Below are positions 7,143-15,667 of a stretch of DNA of 64,000 nucleotides, piece after piece. Numbering within the stretch: the first letter of the stretch is position 1; each line of letters starts with the position of its first letter. The notes beneath the pieces were generated by a model. That model ran no database searches. It saw nothing but the letters and a program-made list of their open reading frames with translations, and was not told where the DNA came from. Where the stretch lies: positions 85,656 to 149,655 of the forward strand of contig JACPDG010000040.1 of the NCBI GenBank assembly GCA_016184125.1. The letters are read 5' to 3'. This DNA is from Candidatus Rokuibacteriota bacterium. GTDB lineage: Bacteria; Methylomirabilota; Methylomirabilia; Rokubacteriales; CSP1-6. The translations under genes were made by a program, and so were the position numbers.

Positions 7143-9149
7143 GTGTACCGTGAGATCTTCGTTCCCGTCGACAACTCGCAACATTCCCGCTGGGCCGTGG
7201 ACCGGGCGATCCAGCTGTGCCGGCAGTTCCGTGGTCGGATCACCGCCAACCACGTCTACGCCGCACGACTGCACGACATCCGGTTCCGGCAGCTGGAGAC
7301 CGGCCTGCCGGCGCAGTTCCAGACGCCGGAGGAGGTCAAGAAGCAGCGGAAGATCCACGACAAGCTCATCGAGAAGGGGCTGCAGCTCATCTCCGACAGC
7401 TTCCTCGACCAGGTCGCGAAGACGTGCGAGGCCGCAGGCGTCGCGATCACCCGCCAGCTGCTCGAGGGGATCAACTACGAAGAGATCGTGAACGAGGTGA
7501 ACCGCGGCGGCGGCCGGCTGCCGGGACTCATCGGGTTCGACCCGAACCTCGCCGCCGGCTACGACGGCGGCGCGAAGGTGCGGAGCGACGTCCGGGTCGG
7601 CGAGAACGGCCGCCTCGTGGCCGAAGACGAGGACGCCGCGGCACGGCTGGTGGGCGCGACGGGACGCCGGTACGACCTGGTCGCGATGGGGGCGCACGGT
7701 CTCGGACGGCAGCCCTATTCCCAGCTCGGTGGCGTCGTCGCGCGGTCGCTCCGCGGCATCGAGAAGGACATGCTGATCGTCCGCGACGATCGCCCCTTCG
7801 AGGGCGGCCGATTCCTGGTCGCGGTGGACGGCTCGTCGTACAGCTACAAGGCCATGCGGGTGGCGCTCGAGCTCGCCCGGGCATTCGGCGCGGTCCTGTA
7901 CGTGTGCAGCGCGTTCGACGTCGAGTACCACCACGTGGTGTTCCACAACATCAAGGACGTGCTCTCGTACCAGGCGTCGAAGGTCTTCAAGTTCGAGGAG
8001 CAGGAGGAGCTCCACAACAACATCATCGACAAGGGGCTCCTCAGGCTGTGCCAGGCGAACCTCAAGCGCGCCGAGGTCATGGCGCAGGAGTTCCCCGGGG
8101 TCCCCGTCAAGACGCAGATCCTCATCGGCAAGCCGTTCCAGGTGATCCTCCAGTGGGCGGCCGAAATCGAGCCCTCGCTGCTCGTGATCGCGCGGCACGG
8201 CGCGCACCGGATCGAAGGCACCCAGCTGGGCTCGCAGGCCGAGAACCTCGTGCGGCTGGCCTCGTGCAACACGCTGCTCATCGGAACCACCGGCATCCGG
8301 CCGGAGGACATCCCATGGATCGAGGAGGACGGTCAGGCCGGACTTCCCTGGGCGCCCGAGGCCGAGGTGCGGATCCTGCGGGTGCCTCCGTTCGCCCAGG
8401 GGATCGCGCGACGGGCGGTCGAGGAGTACGTACTCGAGCACGCCGGCGGCACGCCCACGACCGTGACCAGCAAGTGGCTCGACGAGGCGATCCGCAAGCT
8501 CTTGCCGACCCACATGCAGCTCATCATGGGGATCGGCACGGCGGAGGAAGTCGCCCTCGCCGAGGTGAAGGCGACCGAGCAGCTCAAGTCCACGAAGGTG
8601 ATGGGACACGACGACGATCCCGAGCCGAGCCTTGCGGAGATCGAGGTGAAGTGCCCGGTCACGGGCGCCGTGAGCCGGCGGCCGCGGACCGCCGCCGATC
8701 CGATCGTCTGGACGGAGGAGGCATGGCAGCGGCTCGGGCTCGTGCCGCTGATCGCCCGGCCGCTGGCGCGCAGCACCGTCGAGCGCTTCGCCCGTACCCA
8801 CGGGGTCTGTCGCGTGACGACCCGCGTGATGGACGACAACAAGCAGGCCATGATCGCGGCCGACGAGTTCGACGCCGAGACGATGATGGTCATGTTCACC
8901 GAGCTGCGTGCCAGGCAGATCCGGGCCGAGGCCGAAGGGCGCGACGGGCTGTCGTCGGAGGGGCGAGAGAGGCTCTCGCCCGGGATGCGCGCGTTCATCG
9001 AGGAGGCGCAGGCGCAGGGCATCACCCGCTGTCCGATCCGGGACATCGACGCGAAGATGGGGAAGTGCCCGGTGGACCTGAGCGGTATGACCCCCGAGGC
9101 CGCCAAGGAGGCGATGGCGCGGCTTCTGGAAGAGCGAGCCGCGGAGTGA
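7143..9149 (+). CDS. Double universal-stress protein with two PCP_red-like domains
   Basis: 668 aa from GTG 7143, which has a GGAGG ribosome site 5 bp upstream; an in-frame extension to 6918 crosses a palindrome and is not believed. Domain order by eye: USP 1 (IFVPVDNSQHSRWAVDRA, ending near MGAHGLG at about 181, with an unusual long insert), USP 2 (about 220-390, LVAVDGSSYSYKAMRVALEL to VIARHGAHR), PCP_red-like copy 1 (about 407-460, RVPPFAQGIARRAVEEY), PCP_red-like copy 2 (about 520-570, WTEEAWQRLGLVPLIARPLA), then an acidic tail with a CPIRDID...KCPVD pair. USPs bind ATP; this fusion is not one I recognise as characterised. Confidence 0.75.
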   Translation: MYREIFVPVDNSQHSRWAVDRAIQLCRQFRGRITANHVYAARLHDIRFRQLETGLPAQFQTPEEVKKQRKIHDKLIEKGLQLISDSFLDQVAKTCEAAGVAITRQLLEGINYEEIVNEVNRGGGRLPGLIGFDPNLAAGYDGGAKVRSDVRVGENGRLVAEDEDAAARLVGATGRRYDLVAMGAHGLGRQPYSQLGGVVARSLRGIEKDMLIVRDDRPFEGGRFLVAVDGSSYSYKAMRVALELARAFGAVLYVCSAFDVEYHHVVFHNIKDVLSYQASKVFKFEEQEELHNNIIDKGLLRLCQANLKRAEVMAQEFPGVPVKTQILIGKPFQVILQWAAEIEPSLLVIARHGAHRIEGTQLGSQAENLVRLASCNTLLIGTTGIRPEDIPWIEEDGQAGLPWAPEAEVRILRVPPFAQGIARRAVEEYVLEHAGGTPTTVTSKWLDEAIRKLLPTHMQLIMGIGTAEEVALAEVKATEQLKSTKVMGHDDDPEPSLAEIEVKCPVTGAVSRRPRTAADPIVWTEEAWQRLGLVPLIARPLARSTVERFARTHGVCRVTTRVMDDNKQAMIAADEFDAETMMVMFTELRARQIRAEAEGRDGLSSEGRERLSPGMRAFIEEAQAQGITRCPIRDIDAKMGKCPVDLSGMTPEAAKEAMARLLEERAAE

Positions 9150-9153
9150 GGCC

Positions 9154-10575
9154 ATGCCCACGTCGGAGCGGGAACCCGAGGGGCGGCCCGGGTTCCCCGG
9201 GCCGCCTCCGAGCGCGGGGGGCATGGGGGGCATCGATAGTCCCCCCATGAAGATGGTCCCGCACGTCGTCGCCTGGAACCTGACCCGGCGCTGCAACCTG
9301 GAGTGCGCCCACTGCTACATCTCCGCGGGGCCGACCGAACACGCCACCGCGGAGCTCGACACGCCGACGTGCCTCGGGATCGTCGACCAGGTTCTCGCGG
9401 TGAACCCCGCCCCGATGCTGATCCTGTCTGGCGGCGAGCCGCTGCTCCGAGACGATCTCGCGGAGCTTGCACGCCACGCGTCGAAGCGCGGCGCGACGGT
9501 GGTCGTCGGCACGAACGGCGCGCTCCTCACCGACGAGCGGATCGATGCCCTCCAGCAGGCCGGCGTGCGCGGGGTGGCGGTGAGCGTCGATTCGCTGCGC
9601 CCGTCGTACCACGACCGGTTCCGCCGCGGGACGGGAGCGCTCGTGGACACGCAGGCCGCGGTGGAGCGGTTGCGCGCGCACCGGCTCGACTTCATCGTCC
9701 AGACAACGGTCACGAAAGGCAATCGCGCGGAGCTCGAGCGGCTCGTGGAGTGGGCGGCCGGGGTGGGCGCGGTATCGTTCAACTGCTACTTCCTCGTGTC
9801 GACGGGTCGAGGCGCCTCGATCTCGGACCTGACTCCGGCCGGCTACGAGGAGGTGCTCGCCGATCTCGCGCGCTGGCAGCGGCTCTACCGGGGCCGGATG
9901 CTCGTGCGCGCCAAGTGCGCCCCGCACTTCATGCGGCACGTCCACCGGACCGACCCCGACTCCCCGATCCTCAACTACGAGACGCGGTGCCCGTGCGGGA
10001 CGCAGTACTGCCGGCTCACGCCCGACGGCAAGGTCACGCCGTGTCCGTACCTCCCCGAGGTCGCCGGCGATCTGACGACGCAGAGCTTCGCGGACATCTG
10101 GCGGTCCTCGCCGTTGTTCGCGCGGCTCCGCGAGGGCGAGCTCGGCGGCGCCTGCGGGACGTGCGAGTACCGAAAGGTGTGCGGCGGGTGCCGCGCCCGC
10201 GCGTTCGCGCTGACCGGCGACGTGCTCGCGGCCGACCCGTCGTGCGTGTACGAGCCGTCGGGACAGGTCCCGCTGCTCGAGCCCGCGCGGGAGGTGACGT
10301 ACGGCGCGGAGTTCACGCCGGTGCTCACGTGGAACGAGGCGGCGCGAGCACGGCTCGACCGGATTCCCTCGTTCGTGCGCGGCGTCGTCGTCAAGCGCGT
10401 CGAGGACTTCGCGCGGCGTCAGGGCCTTCGCGAGGTGACTCCCGAGCTGCTGACCGACGTCCGCAAGGCGATGCCCGTCGACTTCTCGAAGCGACTGCCG
10501 TTCTTCATGTCCGACAGTATGGGGGACCCCGACATAGCCCCCCAACCCCCCCGACGTTCGACGGGCCCGGGATGA
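9154..10575 (+). CDS. Radical SAM/SPASM enzyme with C-terminal PCP_red-like domain
   Basis: 473 aa. The AdoMet-binding [4Fe-4S] motif RRCNLECAHCY gives Cys47, Cys51 and Cys54, followed by LSGGEPLLR. The SPASM region (about 277-360) has CPCGTQYC, TPCPYLP, CGTCEYRKVCGGC and a final SC, as in the AhbD/NirJ heme-synthesis group. A PCP_red-like domain follows at about 391-440 (WNEAARARLDRIPSFVRGVV). ATG 9154 has a GGAGTGAGG ribosome site 4 bp after the upstream stop; residues 7-32 are encoded by an in-frame family R element, and the last 18 residues by another. Substrate unknown; a tetrapyrrole is an inference from the two domain types. Confidence 0.8.
   Translation: MPTSEREPEGRPGFPGPPPSAGGMGGIDSPPMKMVPHVVAWNLTRRCNLECAHCYISAGPTEHATAELDTPTCLGIVDQVLAVNPAPMLILSGGEPLLRDDLAELARHASKRGATVVVGTNGALLTDERIDALQQAGVRGVAVSVDSLRPSYHDRFRRGTGALVDTQAAVERLRAHRLDFIVQTTVTKGNRAELERLVEWAAGVGAVSFNCYFLVSTGRGASISDLTPAGYEEVLADLARWQRLYRGRMLVRAKCAPHFMRHVHRTDPDSPILNYETRCPCGTQYCRLTPDGKVTPCPYLPEVAGDLTTQSFADIWRSSPLFARLREGELGGACGTCEYRKVCGGCRARAFALTGDVLAADPSCVYEPSGQVPLLEPAREVTYGAEFTPVLTWNEAARARLDRIPSFVRGVVVKRVEDFARRQGLREVTPELLTDVRKAMPVDFSKRLPFFMSDSMGDPDIAPQPPRRSTGPG
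9171..9250. repeat. Family R element inside the radical SAM reading frame
   Basis: Forward copy with CGGCCCGGGTTCCCCGGG, two runs of six G, ATCGATAGT and CCCCCCATGA. It lies between the start codon and the conserved enzyme domain and is translated in frame (GRPGFPG...GGMGGIDSPPM). Its terminal ATG (9247) is an alternative in-frame start. Confidence 0.85.
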
Positions 10576-10610
10576 ACCCGGGCCCGTCTCAGCTCCGCGA
10601 TTCGTTCACG
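10518..10610. repeat. Family R element (reverse) at 3' end of radical SAM gene
   Basis: Reverse-oriented copy beginning TATGGGGGACCCCGACATAG and ending GATTCGTTCACG, with an inner GGGCCCGGG/CCCGGGCCC hairpin. It supplies the last codons and the stop of the radical SAM gene. Confidence 0.85.
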
Positions 10611-10679
10611 CTTCGGTTGCAGGCGGTTGACACCATCGGTATCCTCCGCTTCGCCAGCGTGGATCCGATTCGCTCAGTG

Positions 10680-10798
10680 CCCGTGAACGGTGATCGAGGA
10701 GCGCCACGGCTTTGTCGGGTGCGTCCGCGCCCCCCCCGGGGCGCTCCGAGCGCCGGGGGAGGTGGGGGGCCCTTCGAGGCCCCCCACGTTCCTGGGAC
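10680..10798. repeat. Family R element upstream of bd-like oxidase
   Basis: Forward copy with the GATCGAGGAGCGCCACGGC flank, a partial GTGCGTCCGCGC module, G-runs and a GGGGGGCCC/GGCCCCCC hairpin ending 10 bp before ATG 10799. It occupies the space where the ribosome site of that gene would be expected. Confidence 0.85.
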
Positions 10799-12583
10799 AT
10801 GAAGAGGCACTGGCGTTTCGCACGGGCGTGGGCGGGCATCATGCTGCTCACTGCCGTGGCGCTGGCGGTGCTTCTCGGAGCACCCGTCGAGGCCCAGGAC
10901 GCCGCCAAGGAACCCGCGTACCGCGCCTTCCCGCTGCTCGGCTCACGCCTCGCCGTCTGGGTGATCGCGCAGCTGCATCTCGATTTCGCGGCCTTCATCC
11001 TCGGCGTGCCGATGTTCGCGGTCATCATCGAGATCATCGGGTGGAAGAACCGCGATGCGCGCTATGACTGGCTCGCCCACGAGTTCATCAAGCTCGTCTT
11101 CGCCGCGTTCTCGGCCACGGCGCTCTTCGGTGCCCTGCTGCTCTTCGTGTTCATCGGGTTCTACCCGAAGTTCTTCGCGTTCATGACGAACATCTTCCAC
11201 ACGACCTACTGGATCTACGCGCTGCTGTTCTTCGGCGAGACGTTCACCATCTACCTCTACTACTACGGGTGGGACTGGCTGAGCGGTTCGCGGAAGTGGA
11301 TCCACGTCACGCTCGGCGTCCTGGCGAACATCTTCGGGACCGCGATCCTGTTCATCGCCGACGCCTGGCTCACGTTCATGACATCGCCGGCCGGCATCGC
11401 CGAGACGGGCGCGCTCAAGGGCAGCGTGTGGGCGGCGGTCGACAACGCCACGTGGATGCCGATCAACGTCCATCGACTCATCGCCAACATCGTCTTCGGC
11501 GGGACGATCGCGGCCGCCTACGCGGCGTTCCGGTTCCTGGGCGCGAAGACGGACGAGGAGCGGGCGCGGTACGACTGGATGGGCTACGTCGGCAACTTCG
11601 TCGCGATCTCGGCCTTCATCGTGCTGCCGTTCGCGGGGTACTGGCTCGGGCGGGAGATCTACGCGTTCGACCAGACGATGGGCATCACCATGATGGGCGG
11701 CTTCATGTCGTGGCTCTGGATCATCCAGGCCACGCTGATCGGTGTGCTGTTCATCGGCTCGAATTACTACCTGTGGCTCGGGATGGAACGGATCCCCGGC
11801 TCGGAGCGTTACCGGAAGTACGTGCCGTACATGCTCATCATCCTGGCGGTGGGCTTCATGGTCTGGGCGACGCCGCGCAGTCTGATCGTGACGCTCGAGG
11901 AGGCGCGGGCGATGGGCGGCACCCACCACCCGATTCTCGGGATCTTCGGCGTCATGTCGGCGAAGAACACCGCCGTGAACCTGATGATCCTGACGACGTT
12001 CCTCTCCTATGTCCTGTACCGGCGCGCCAATCGGCTGTCCATCAAGCCGTGGGTGATGGCCGGCATGGCGGTGCAGTGGGGCGCGTTCTTCGTGGCCGCC
12101 GCGATCGTCCTCTTCTACGGCGTCTACGGCTACTTCGTGGAATCGATCGTGCGGATCGGCTTCTCCGTCTACCAGGTCCTCGCGGTGCTGGGCGCGATCG
12201 CGCTCGTGATGACGATCGACATCCCGATGTTCCGCGGCGCCCGGTCGACCGGCGAGATCCGGTGGGGCACGATCGCCCCCCGCTCGCAGTACGTGCTCAT
12301 CCTCCTCGCGGTCACCTTCACGTGGCTGATGGGGCTCATGGGCTTCGCGCGCTCGGGGATCCGACAGCACTGGCACGTCTACGGCGTGCTGCGAGACACG
12401 TCGGTCGACGCGGTCACGCCCGCGCTCGGCTACGCGGCGAACGTCATCACCCTCGTCACCGCGGTGTTCCTGGCGCTGGTGATGTTCATCTTCTGGCTCG
12501 GCGGCCTCGCCGAGAAGGGCGGCACCGCACACGCGCCCGTACCCGCGCCCCACATCGCGGGCGGCAGCGGCGAGGCGCACTGA
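10799..12583 (+). CDS. Cytochrome bd-like oxidase subunit I (CydA homologue lacking the quinol motif)
   Basis: 594 aa with an N-terminal signal/anchor helix (to about 32) and about 14 membrane helices. CydA landmarks align by eye: the first-helix His in QLHLDFAAF (about 60), the acidic helix FGETFTIYLYYYGWD (about 144-158; E. coli LESTFVGLFFFGWD), and the heme-ligand region NVHRLIANIVFGG (about 222). The GRQPW motif of quinol oxidases is absent; the corresponding place reads MVWATPRSLIV, and the Q-loop is short. No CydB gene follows. Instead three c-type cytochromes follow in tight linkage, suggesting that electrons come from cytochrome c. Bd-like proteins of this sort are known from Nitrospira-type genomes; activity is unproven. 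Confidence 0.75.
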   Translation: MKRHWRFARAWAGIMLLTAVALAVLLGAPVEAQDAAKEPAYRAFPLLGSRLAVWVIAQLHLDFAAFILGVPMFAVIIEIIGWKNRDARYDWLAHEFIKLVFAAFSATALFGALLLFVFIGFYPKFFAFMTNIFHTTYWIYALLFFGETFTIYLYYYGWDWLSGSRKWIHVTLGVLANIFGTAILFIADAWLTFMTSPAGIAETGALKGSVWAAVDNATWMPINVHRLIANIVFGGTIAAAYAAFRFLGAKTDEERARYDWMGYVGNFVAISAFIVLPFAGYWLGREIYAFDQTMGITMMGGFMSWLWIIQATLIGVLFIGSNYYLWLGMERIPGSERYRKYVPYMLIILAVGFMVWATPRSLIVTLEEARAMGGTHHPILGIFGVMSAKNTAVNLMILTTFLSYVLYRRANRLSIKPWVMAGMAVQWGAFFVAAAIVLFYGVYGYFVESIVRIGFSVYQVLAVLGAIALVMTIDIPMFRGARSTGEIRWGTIAPRSQYVLILLAVTFTWLMGLMGFARSGIRQHWHVYGVLRDTSVDAVTPALGYAANVITLVTAVFLALVMFIFWLGGLAEKGGTAHAPVPAPHIAGGSGEAH

Positions 12584-12585
12584 CG

Positions 12586-13386
12586 ATGCCGGTCCCGGTG
12601 GCCGTCAAGGTCGGGGCCCTCGCGCTGGCCGCGATGGGCGCCTACACCTGGTTCGCCAACGCGATTCCGCAGATCGAGTCGAGGCCGCCGCAGGAGCTGT
12701 CGCTCGAGGGCAACGTGCCTCCCGCGCAGCTCGTCAGGGCCGGCGAGCAGATCTTCCGCACGAAGGGCGCGTGCGAGACGTGCCACAAGATCGGCGAGCG
12801 GGGAACGCGCGCGCCCGACCTGGGCGGCGTCGGCGGTCGTGCGGCCACCCGCAAGCCGGGCACGCCGGCCAAGCAGTATCTCCTCGAATCGCTCATCACT
12901 CCCGGCGCCTATCTCGTCGAGGGCTACCCGAACATCATGCCGCAGGTGGACAGGCCGCCGATCACGCTCAACCGCTCGGAGGTGTGGGCGATGGTGGCCT
13001 ACCTCCAGTCGCTCGGCGGCACCGTCGACGTCACGCTCGAGGACATTCCGCCGACGGTCGGCGCCGCGGCAGCCGGCGGCGCCGCGGCGCCTGCGGAGGT
13101 GAAGATTCCCGGGGACCCGAAGGCGGGTGAAGCCGTCTTCACGACGAAGGGGGCCTGCGTCGCCTGCCATGCGGCCGGCAAGGTCGCCGGCGGGAAGGTC
13201 GGGCCGGATCTCTCGCAGATCGCCAAGATCCAGACGCCGGAGTACATCATGAAGAAGATCCTCGATCCGGCAGGGCTGGGCACGGTGTCCGGCTTCCCGC
13301 CAGGCGTGATGCCCAAGGATCTCGGTCAGCGGCTGACGGCGAAGGAGTACACGGACCTCGTCGCCTTCCTCCTCACGCTGAAATGA
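12586..13386 (+). CDS. Membrane-anchored diheme cytochrome c
   Basis: 266 aa, starting 2 bp after the bd-like subunit. An N-terminal uncleaved helix (VAVKVGALALAAMGAYTWFA) anchors two cytochrome c domains with heme motifs CETCH (63-67) and CVACH (about 191-195). Likely axial Met ligands are in PNIMPQVD and PPGVMPKD. The two domains are joined by an Ala/Gly-rich linker (about 152-168). Its position directly behind the oxidase subunit suggests it is an integral electron-entry subunit of that complex. Confidence 0.85.
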   Translation: MPVPVAVKVGALALAAMGAYTWFANAIPQIESRPPQELSLEGNVPPAQLVRAGEQIFRTKGACETCHKIGERGTRAPDLGGVGGRAATRKPGTPAKQYLLESLITPGAYLVEGYPNIMPQVDRPPITLNRSEVWAMVAYLQSLGGTVDVTLEDIPPTVGAAAAGGAAAPAEVKIPGDPKAGEAVFTTKGACVACHAAGKVAGGKVGPDLSQIAKIQTPEYIMKKILDPAGLGTVSGFPPGVMPKDLGQRLTAKEYTDLVAFLLTLK

Positions 13387-13393
13387 CGAGGCC

Positions 13394-14143
13394 ATGAGGT
13401 TCCTCCGGTCCCGGTTTCTCCAGGCGGTCATCGTCCTGGTCGTCGCCTTCTGCGTCTTCCGGTTCGGGATCCGCCCGCCGGCACCGTGGAGCGTCATCAA
13501 GCTCTACATGGCCGTCGTCGCGCTGGCGGTGCTCGTCCACATCTCGTCGGACTCCGACTCGTGGCGCGACTTCCTCCGTCCCATTCGCGACACGCTGACC
13601 AGGCCCGAGCGACGCTTCGTGCGCGCGGTGCTCGTCGTCCTCATCCCGGTGCTGCTCGGGTACTACGCCTACTCGGTCGCCGCGGCCAGGCCCGAGGCGC
13701 CGCCGCAGCTCCGCGCGATCCACCCCGCGCCGCCGCCGTCGCTCTCGTTTCGCGGCAAGGAGATGAACCTCCAGGGTCTCGAGAACCCGCTCCGCAAGGA
13801 TCAGGCGAGCCTCGCCAGGCACGCCGCGGCCGGCGGCGCGATCTACATCCAGAACTGCTTCTACTGTCACGGCGACAACCTCGACGGCAAGGGACACTTC
13901 GCGCCGGCCTTCAACCCCCCGCCGGCGAACTTCGAGGACCCGGGCACGATCGCCCAGCTACCGGAGGCCTATCTCTTCTGGCGCATCGCGAAGGGTGGGC
14001 CCGGGTTGCCGAGGGAGTCCACGCCGTGGGATTCCGCGATGCCAGCCTGGGAAGACCGGCTGACGGAAGAGCAGATCTGGCAAGTCATCGTGTACGTCTA
14101 CGAGGCGACCGGGCAGCGCCCCAGGCGCTGGCAGGAGCATTGA
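13394..14143 (+). CDS. Membrane monoheme cytochrome c
   Basis: 249 aa. Two or three N-terminal helices (about 9-25, 32-50, 74-92) are followed by a cytochrome c domain with the heme motif CFYCH near 155-159 (Met ligand candidates in DSAMPAWEDRL). It begins 7 bp after the preceding cytochrome gene, and its stop overlaps the next ATG by 1 bp (TGATG). The helix-rich N-terminus is unusual for a simple cytochrome and suggests a structural role in the same membrane complex. Confidence 0.85.
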   Translation: MRFLRSRFLQAVIVLVVAFCVFRFGIRPPAPWSVIKLYMAVVALAVLVHISSDSDSWRDFLRPIRDTLTRPERRFVRAVLVVLIPVLLGYYAYSVAAARPEAPPQLRAIHPAPPPSLSFRGKEMNLQGLENPLRKDQASLARHAAAGGAIYIQNCFYCHGDNLDGKGHFAPAFNPPPANFEDPGTIAQLPEAYLFWRIAKGGPGLPRESTPWDSAMPAWEDRLTEEQIWQVIVYVYEATGQRPRRWQEH

Positions 14144-15600
14144 TGCGCACCGCTCCCGCGATCGCGCTCGGCGTGCTCGTCGCCCTCGGGCTGCCGCCGG
14201 CCGCGGTCGGACAGCAGGGGGACGCGGCGGCCGGGAAGGGCGTCTACGAGCGGAAGTGCGCGCTCTGCCACGGCGACCAGGGTGATGGCCAGGGGCCGGG
14301 CGCCGAGCGCCTGGTTCCGAGGCCGCGGGACTTCACGTCCGGCCTCTTCAAGGTCCGCACGTCCGCCAACCAGACCCCGAGCGATCGGGACCTGTTCGAC
14401 GTGATCACCAACGGGATGCCCGGCACGTCGATGCCTGGCTGGTCGACGCTCCCCGAGAAGGACCGCTGGAGCCTCGTCGCGTACGTCAAGACCTTCGCGC
14501 CGGAGCGGTTCAAGGAGCCGGCGAAGAAGCTCGAGCTCCCCAAGGAGGTCGGCTCGTCGGCGGACTCGATCGAGCGCGGCCGGGAGATGTTCGAGGCGAT
14601 CGAGTGCAACAAGTGCCACGGCACCGAGGGGCGCGGGGACGGGCCGTCACGGCCGGAGCTGAAGGACGAGTGGGGGTTCCCGATCGCGCCGGCGAACCTC
14701 ACGAGGCGGTGGACCTTCCGCGGCGGCAAGAGCCGCACCGACATCGCGACCCGGCTCGCCGCCGGCGTGCTCGGCACGCCGATGCCCGCGTTCCTCGACA
14801 GCGTCGAGAAACCCGAGGACATCTGGCACCTGACGAACTACATCGTCTCGCTCGGTCCGGAGGAGCCGCGGACCGTCTCGCTGGTGACCGTCGGCGCCGT
14901 GAGCGACGACATCCCGGTCGACCCGGACGCCGAGCTGTGGAAGACGCAGCGGCCCCAGGACATCGTCCTTGCCGGGCAGGTGATCATCGAGCCCCGGAAC
15001 TTCAACCTGGCCATCGACCTCGTCACGCTGCGCGCCGTCCACAACGGGCGCGACATCGCGTTCCACCTGACGTGGGACGATCCGACGGAGTCGAAGGCGG
15101 AGCCGGACAAGAAGGTCTTCGCCGACGTGATCGCGCTGCAGTTCCCGCCCGGGTCCGCGCCGGGCGAGGCGCGGCCGTACTTCCTGATGGGCGACGCCAA
15201 CGACCCCGTGTACCTGCTCCGGTGGGAGCAGGGCAAGGGCGCCGCCGAGGTGACGGCTCACGGGCCGGACACGCTGACGCCGATCGCGGGCTCCGAGGTG
15301 GCGGCGAAGGCGGTGTACAGCCATGGGCAGTATCGGCTCGTGCTCAAGCGCGCGCTGGTCGCGAAGGATACGGCGCGAGCGTCCTTCGCGCCCGGGGTCT
15401 TCACACCGGTCGCGTTCCAGGCGTGGGACGGGGGTGCGGGGGAGGCCGGCGCCAAGATGTCTTTGACCACGTGGTACCCTCTGACTCTGGAGGAGCCCCG
15501 GTCGAACCGCCGGTTCGTCGTGCCTCCCCTGGTGGCGGTGCTCACGTTCGCCGCCATGGTGCTGATCATCCGCAGCGCAAATCGGCGGCATCACCTGTAG
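14143..15600 (+). CDS. Diheme cytochrome c fused to ethylbenzene-dehydrogenase-like heme-binding domain
   Basis: 485 aa. A signal peptide (cleaved near AVGQQ) precedes two cytochrome c domains with motifs CALCH (39-43) and CNKCH (about 155-159). From about 255 to 455 there is a beta-rich segment (ELWKTQRPQDIVLAGQ, IAFHLTWDDPTES) resembling the gamma subunit of ethylbenzene dehydrogenase/DMSO-reductase-family enzymes, which binds heme b. A C-terminal helix (VVPPLVAVLTFAAMVLIIR) tethers the protein. It may pass electrons from a periplasmic oxidoreductase into the oxidase complex; no such oxidoreductase is in the window. Confidence 0.8.
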   Translation: MRTAPAIALGVLVALGLPPAAVGQQGDAAAGKGVYERKCALCHGDQGDGQGPGAERLVPRPRDFTSGLFKVRTSANQTPSDRDLFDVITNGMPGTSMPGWSTLPEKDRWSLVAYVKTFAPERFKEPAKKLELPKEVGSSADSIERGREMFEAIECNKCHGTEGRGDGPSRPELKDEWGFPIAPANLTRRWTFRGGKSRTDIATRLAAGVLGTPMPAFLDSVEKPEDIWHLTNYIVSLGPEEPRTVSLVTVGAVSDDIPVDPDAELWKTQRPQDIVLAGQVIIEPRNFNLAIDLVTLRAVHNGRDIAFHLTWDDPTESKAEPDKKVFADVIALQFPPGSAPGEARPYFLMGDANDPVYLLRWEQGKGAAEVTAHGPDTLTPIAGSEVAAKAVYSHGQYRLVLKRALVAKDTARASFAPGVFTPVAFQAWDGGAGEAGAKMSLTTWYPLTLEEPRSNRRFVVPPLVAVLTFAAMVLIIRSANRRHHL

Positions 15601-15667
15601 CCCCCGCGACACGCCGCGCGGCGTAGCCGATTCGATCCCAATGGCATCCGAGGGAGGACGAGTAGTG

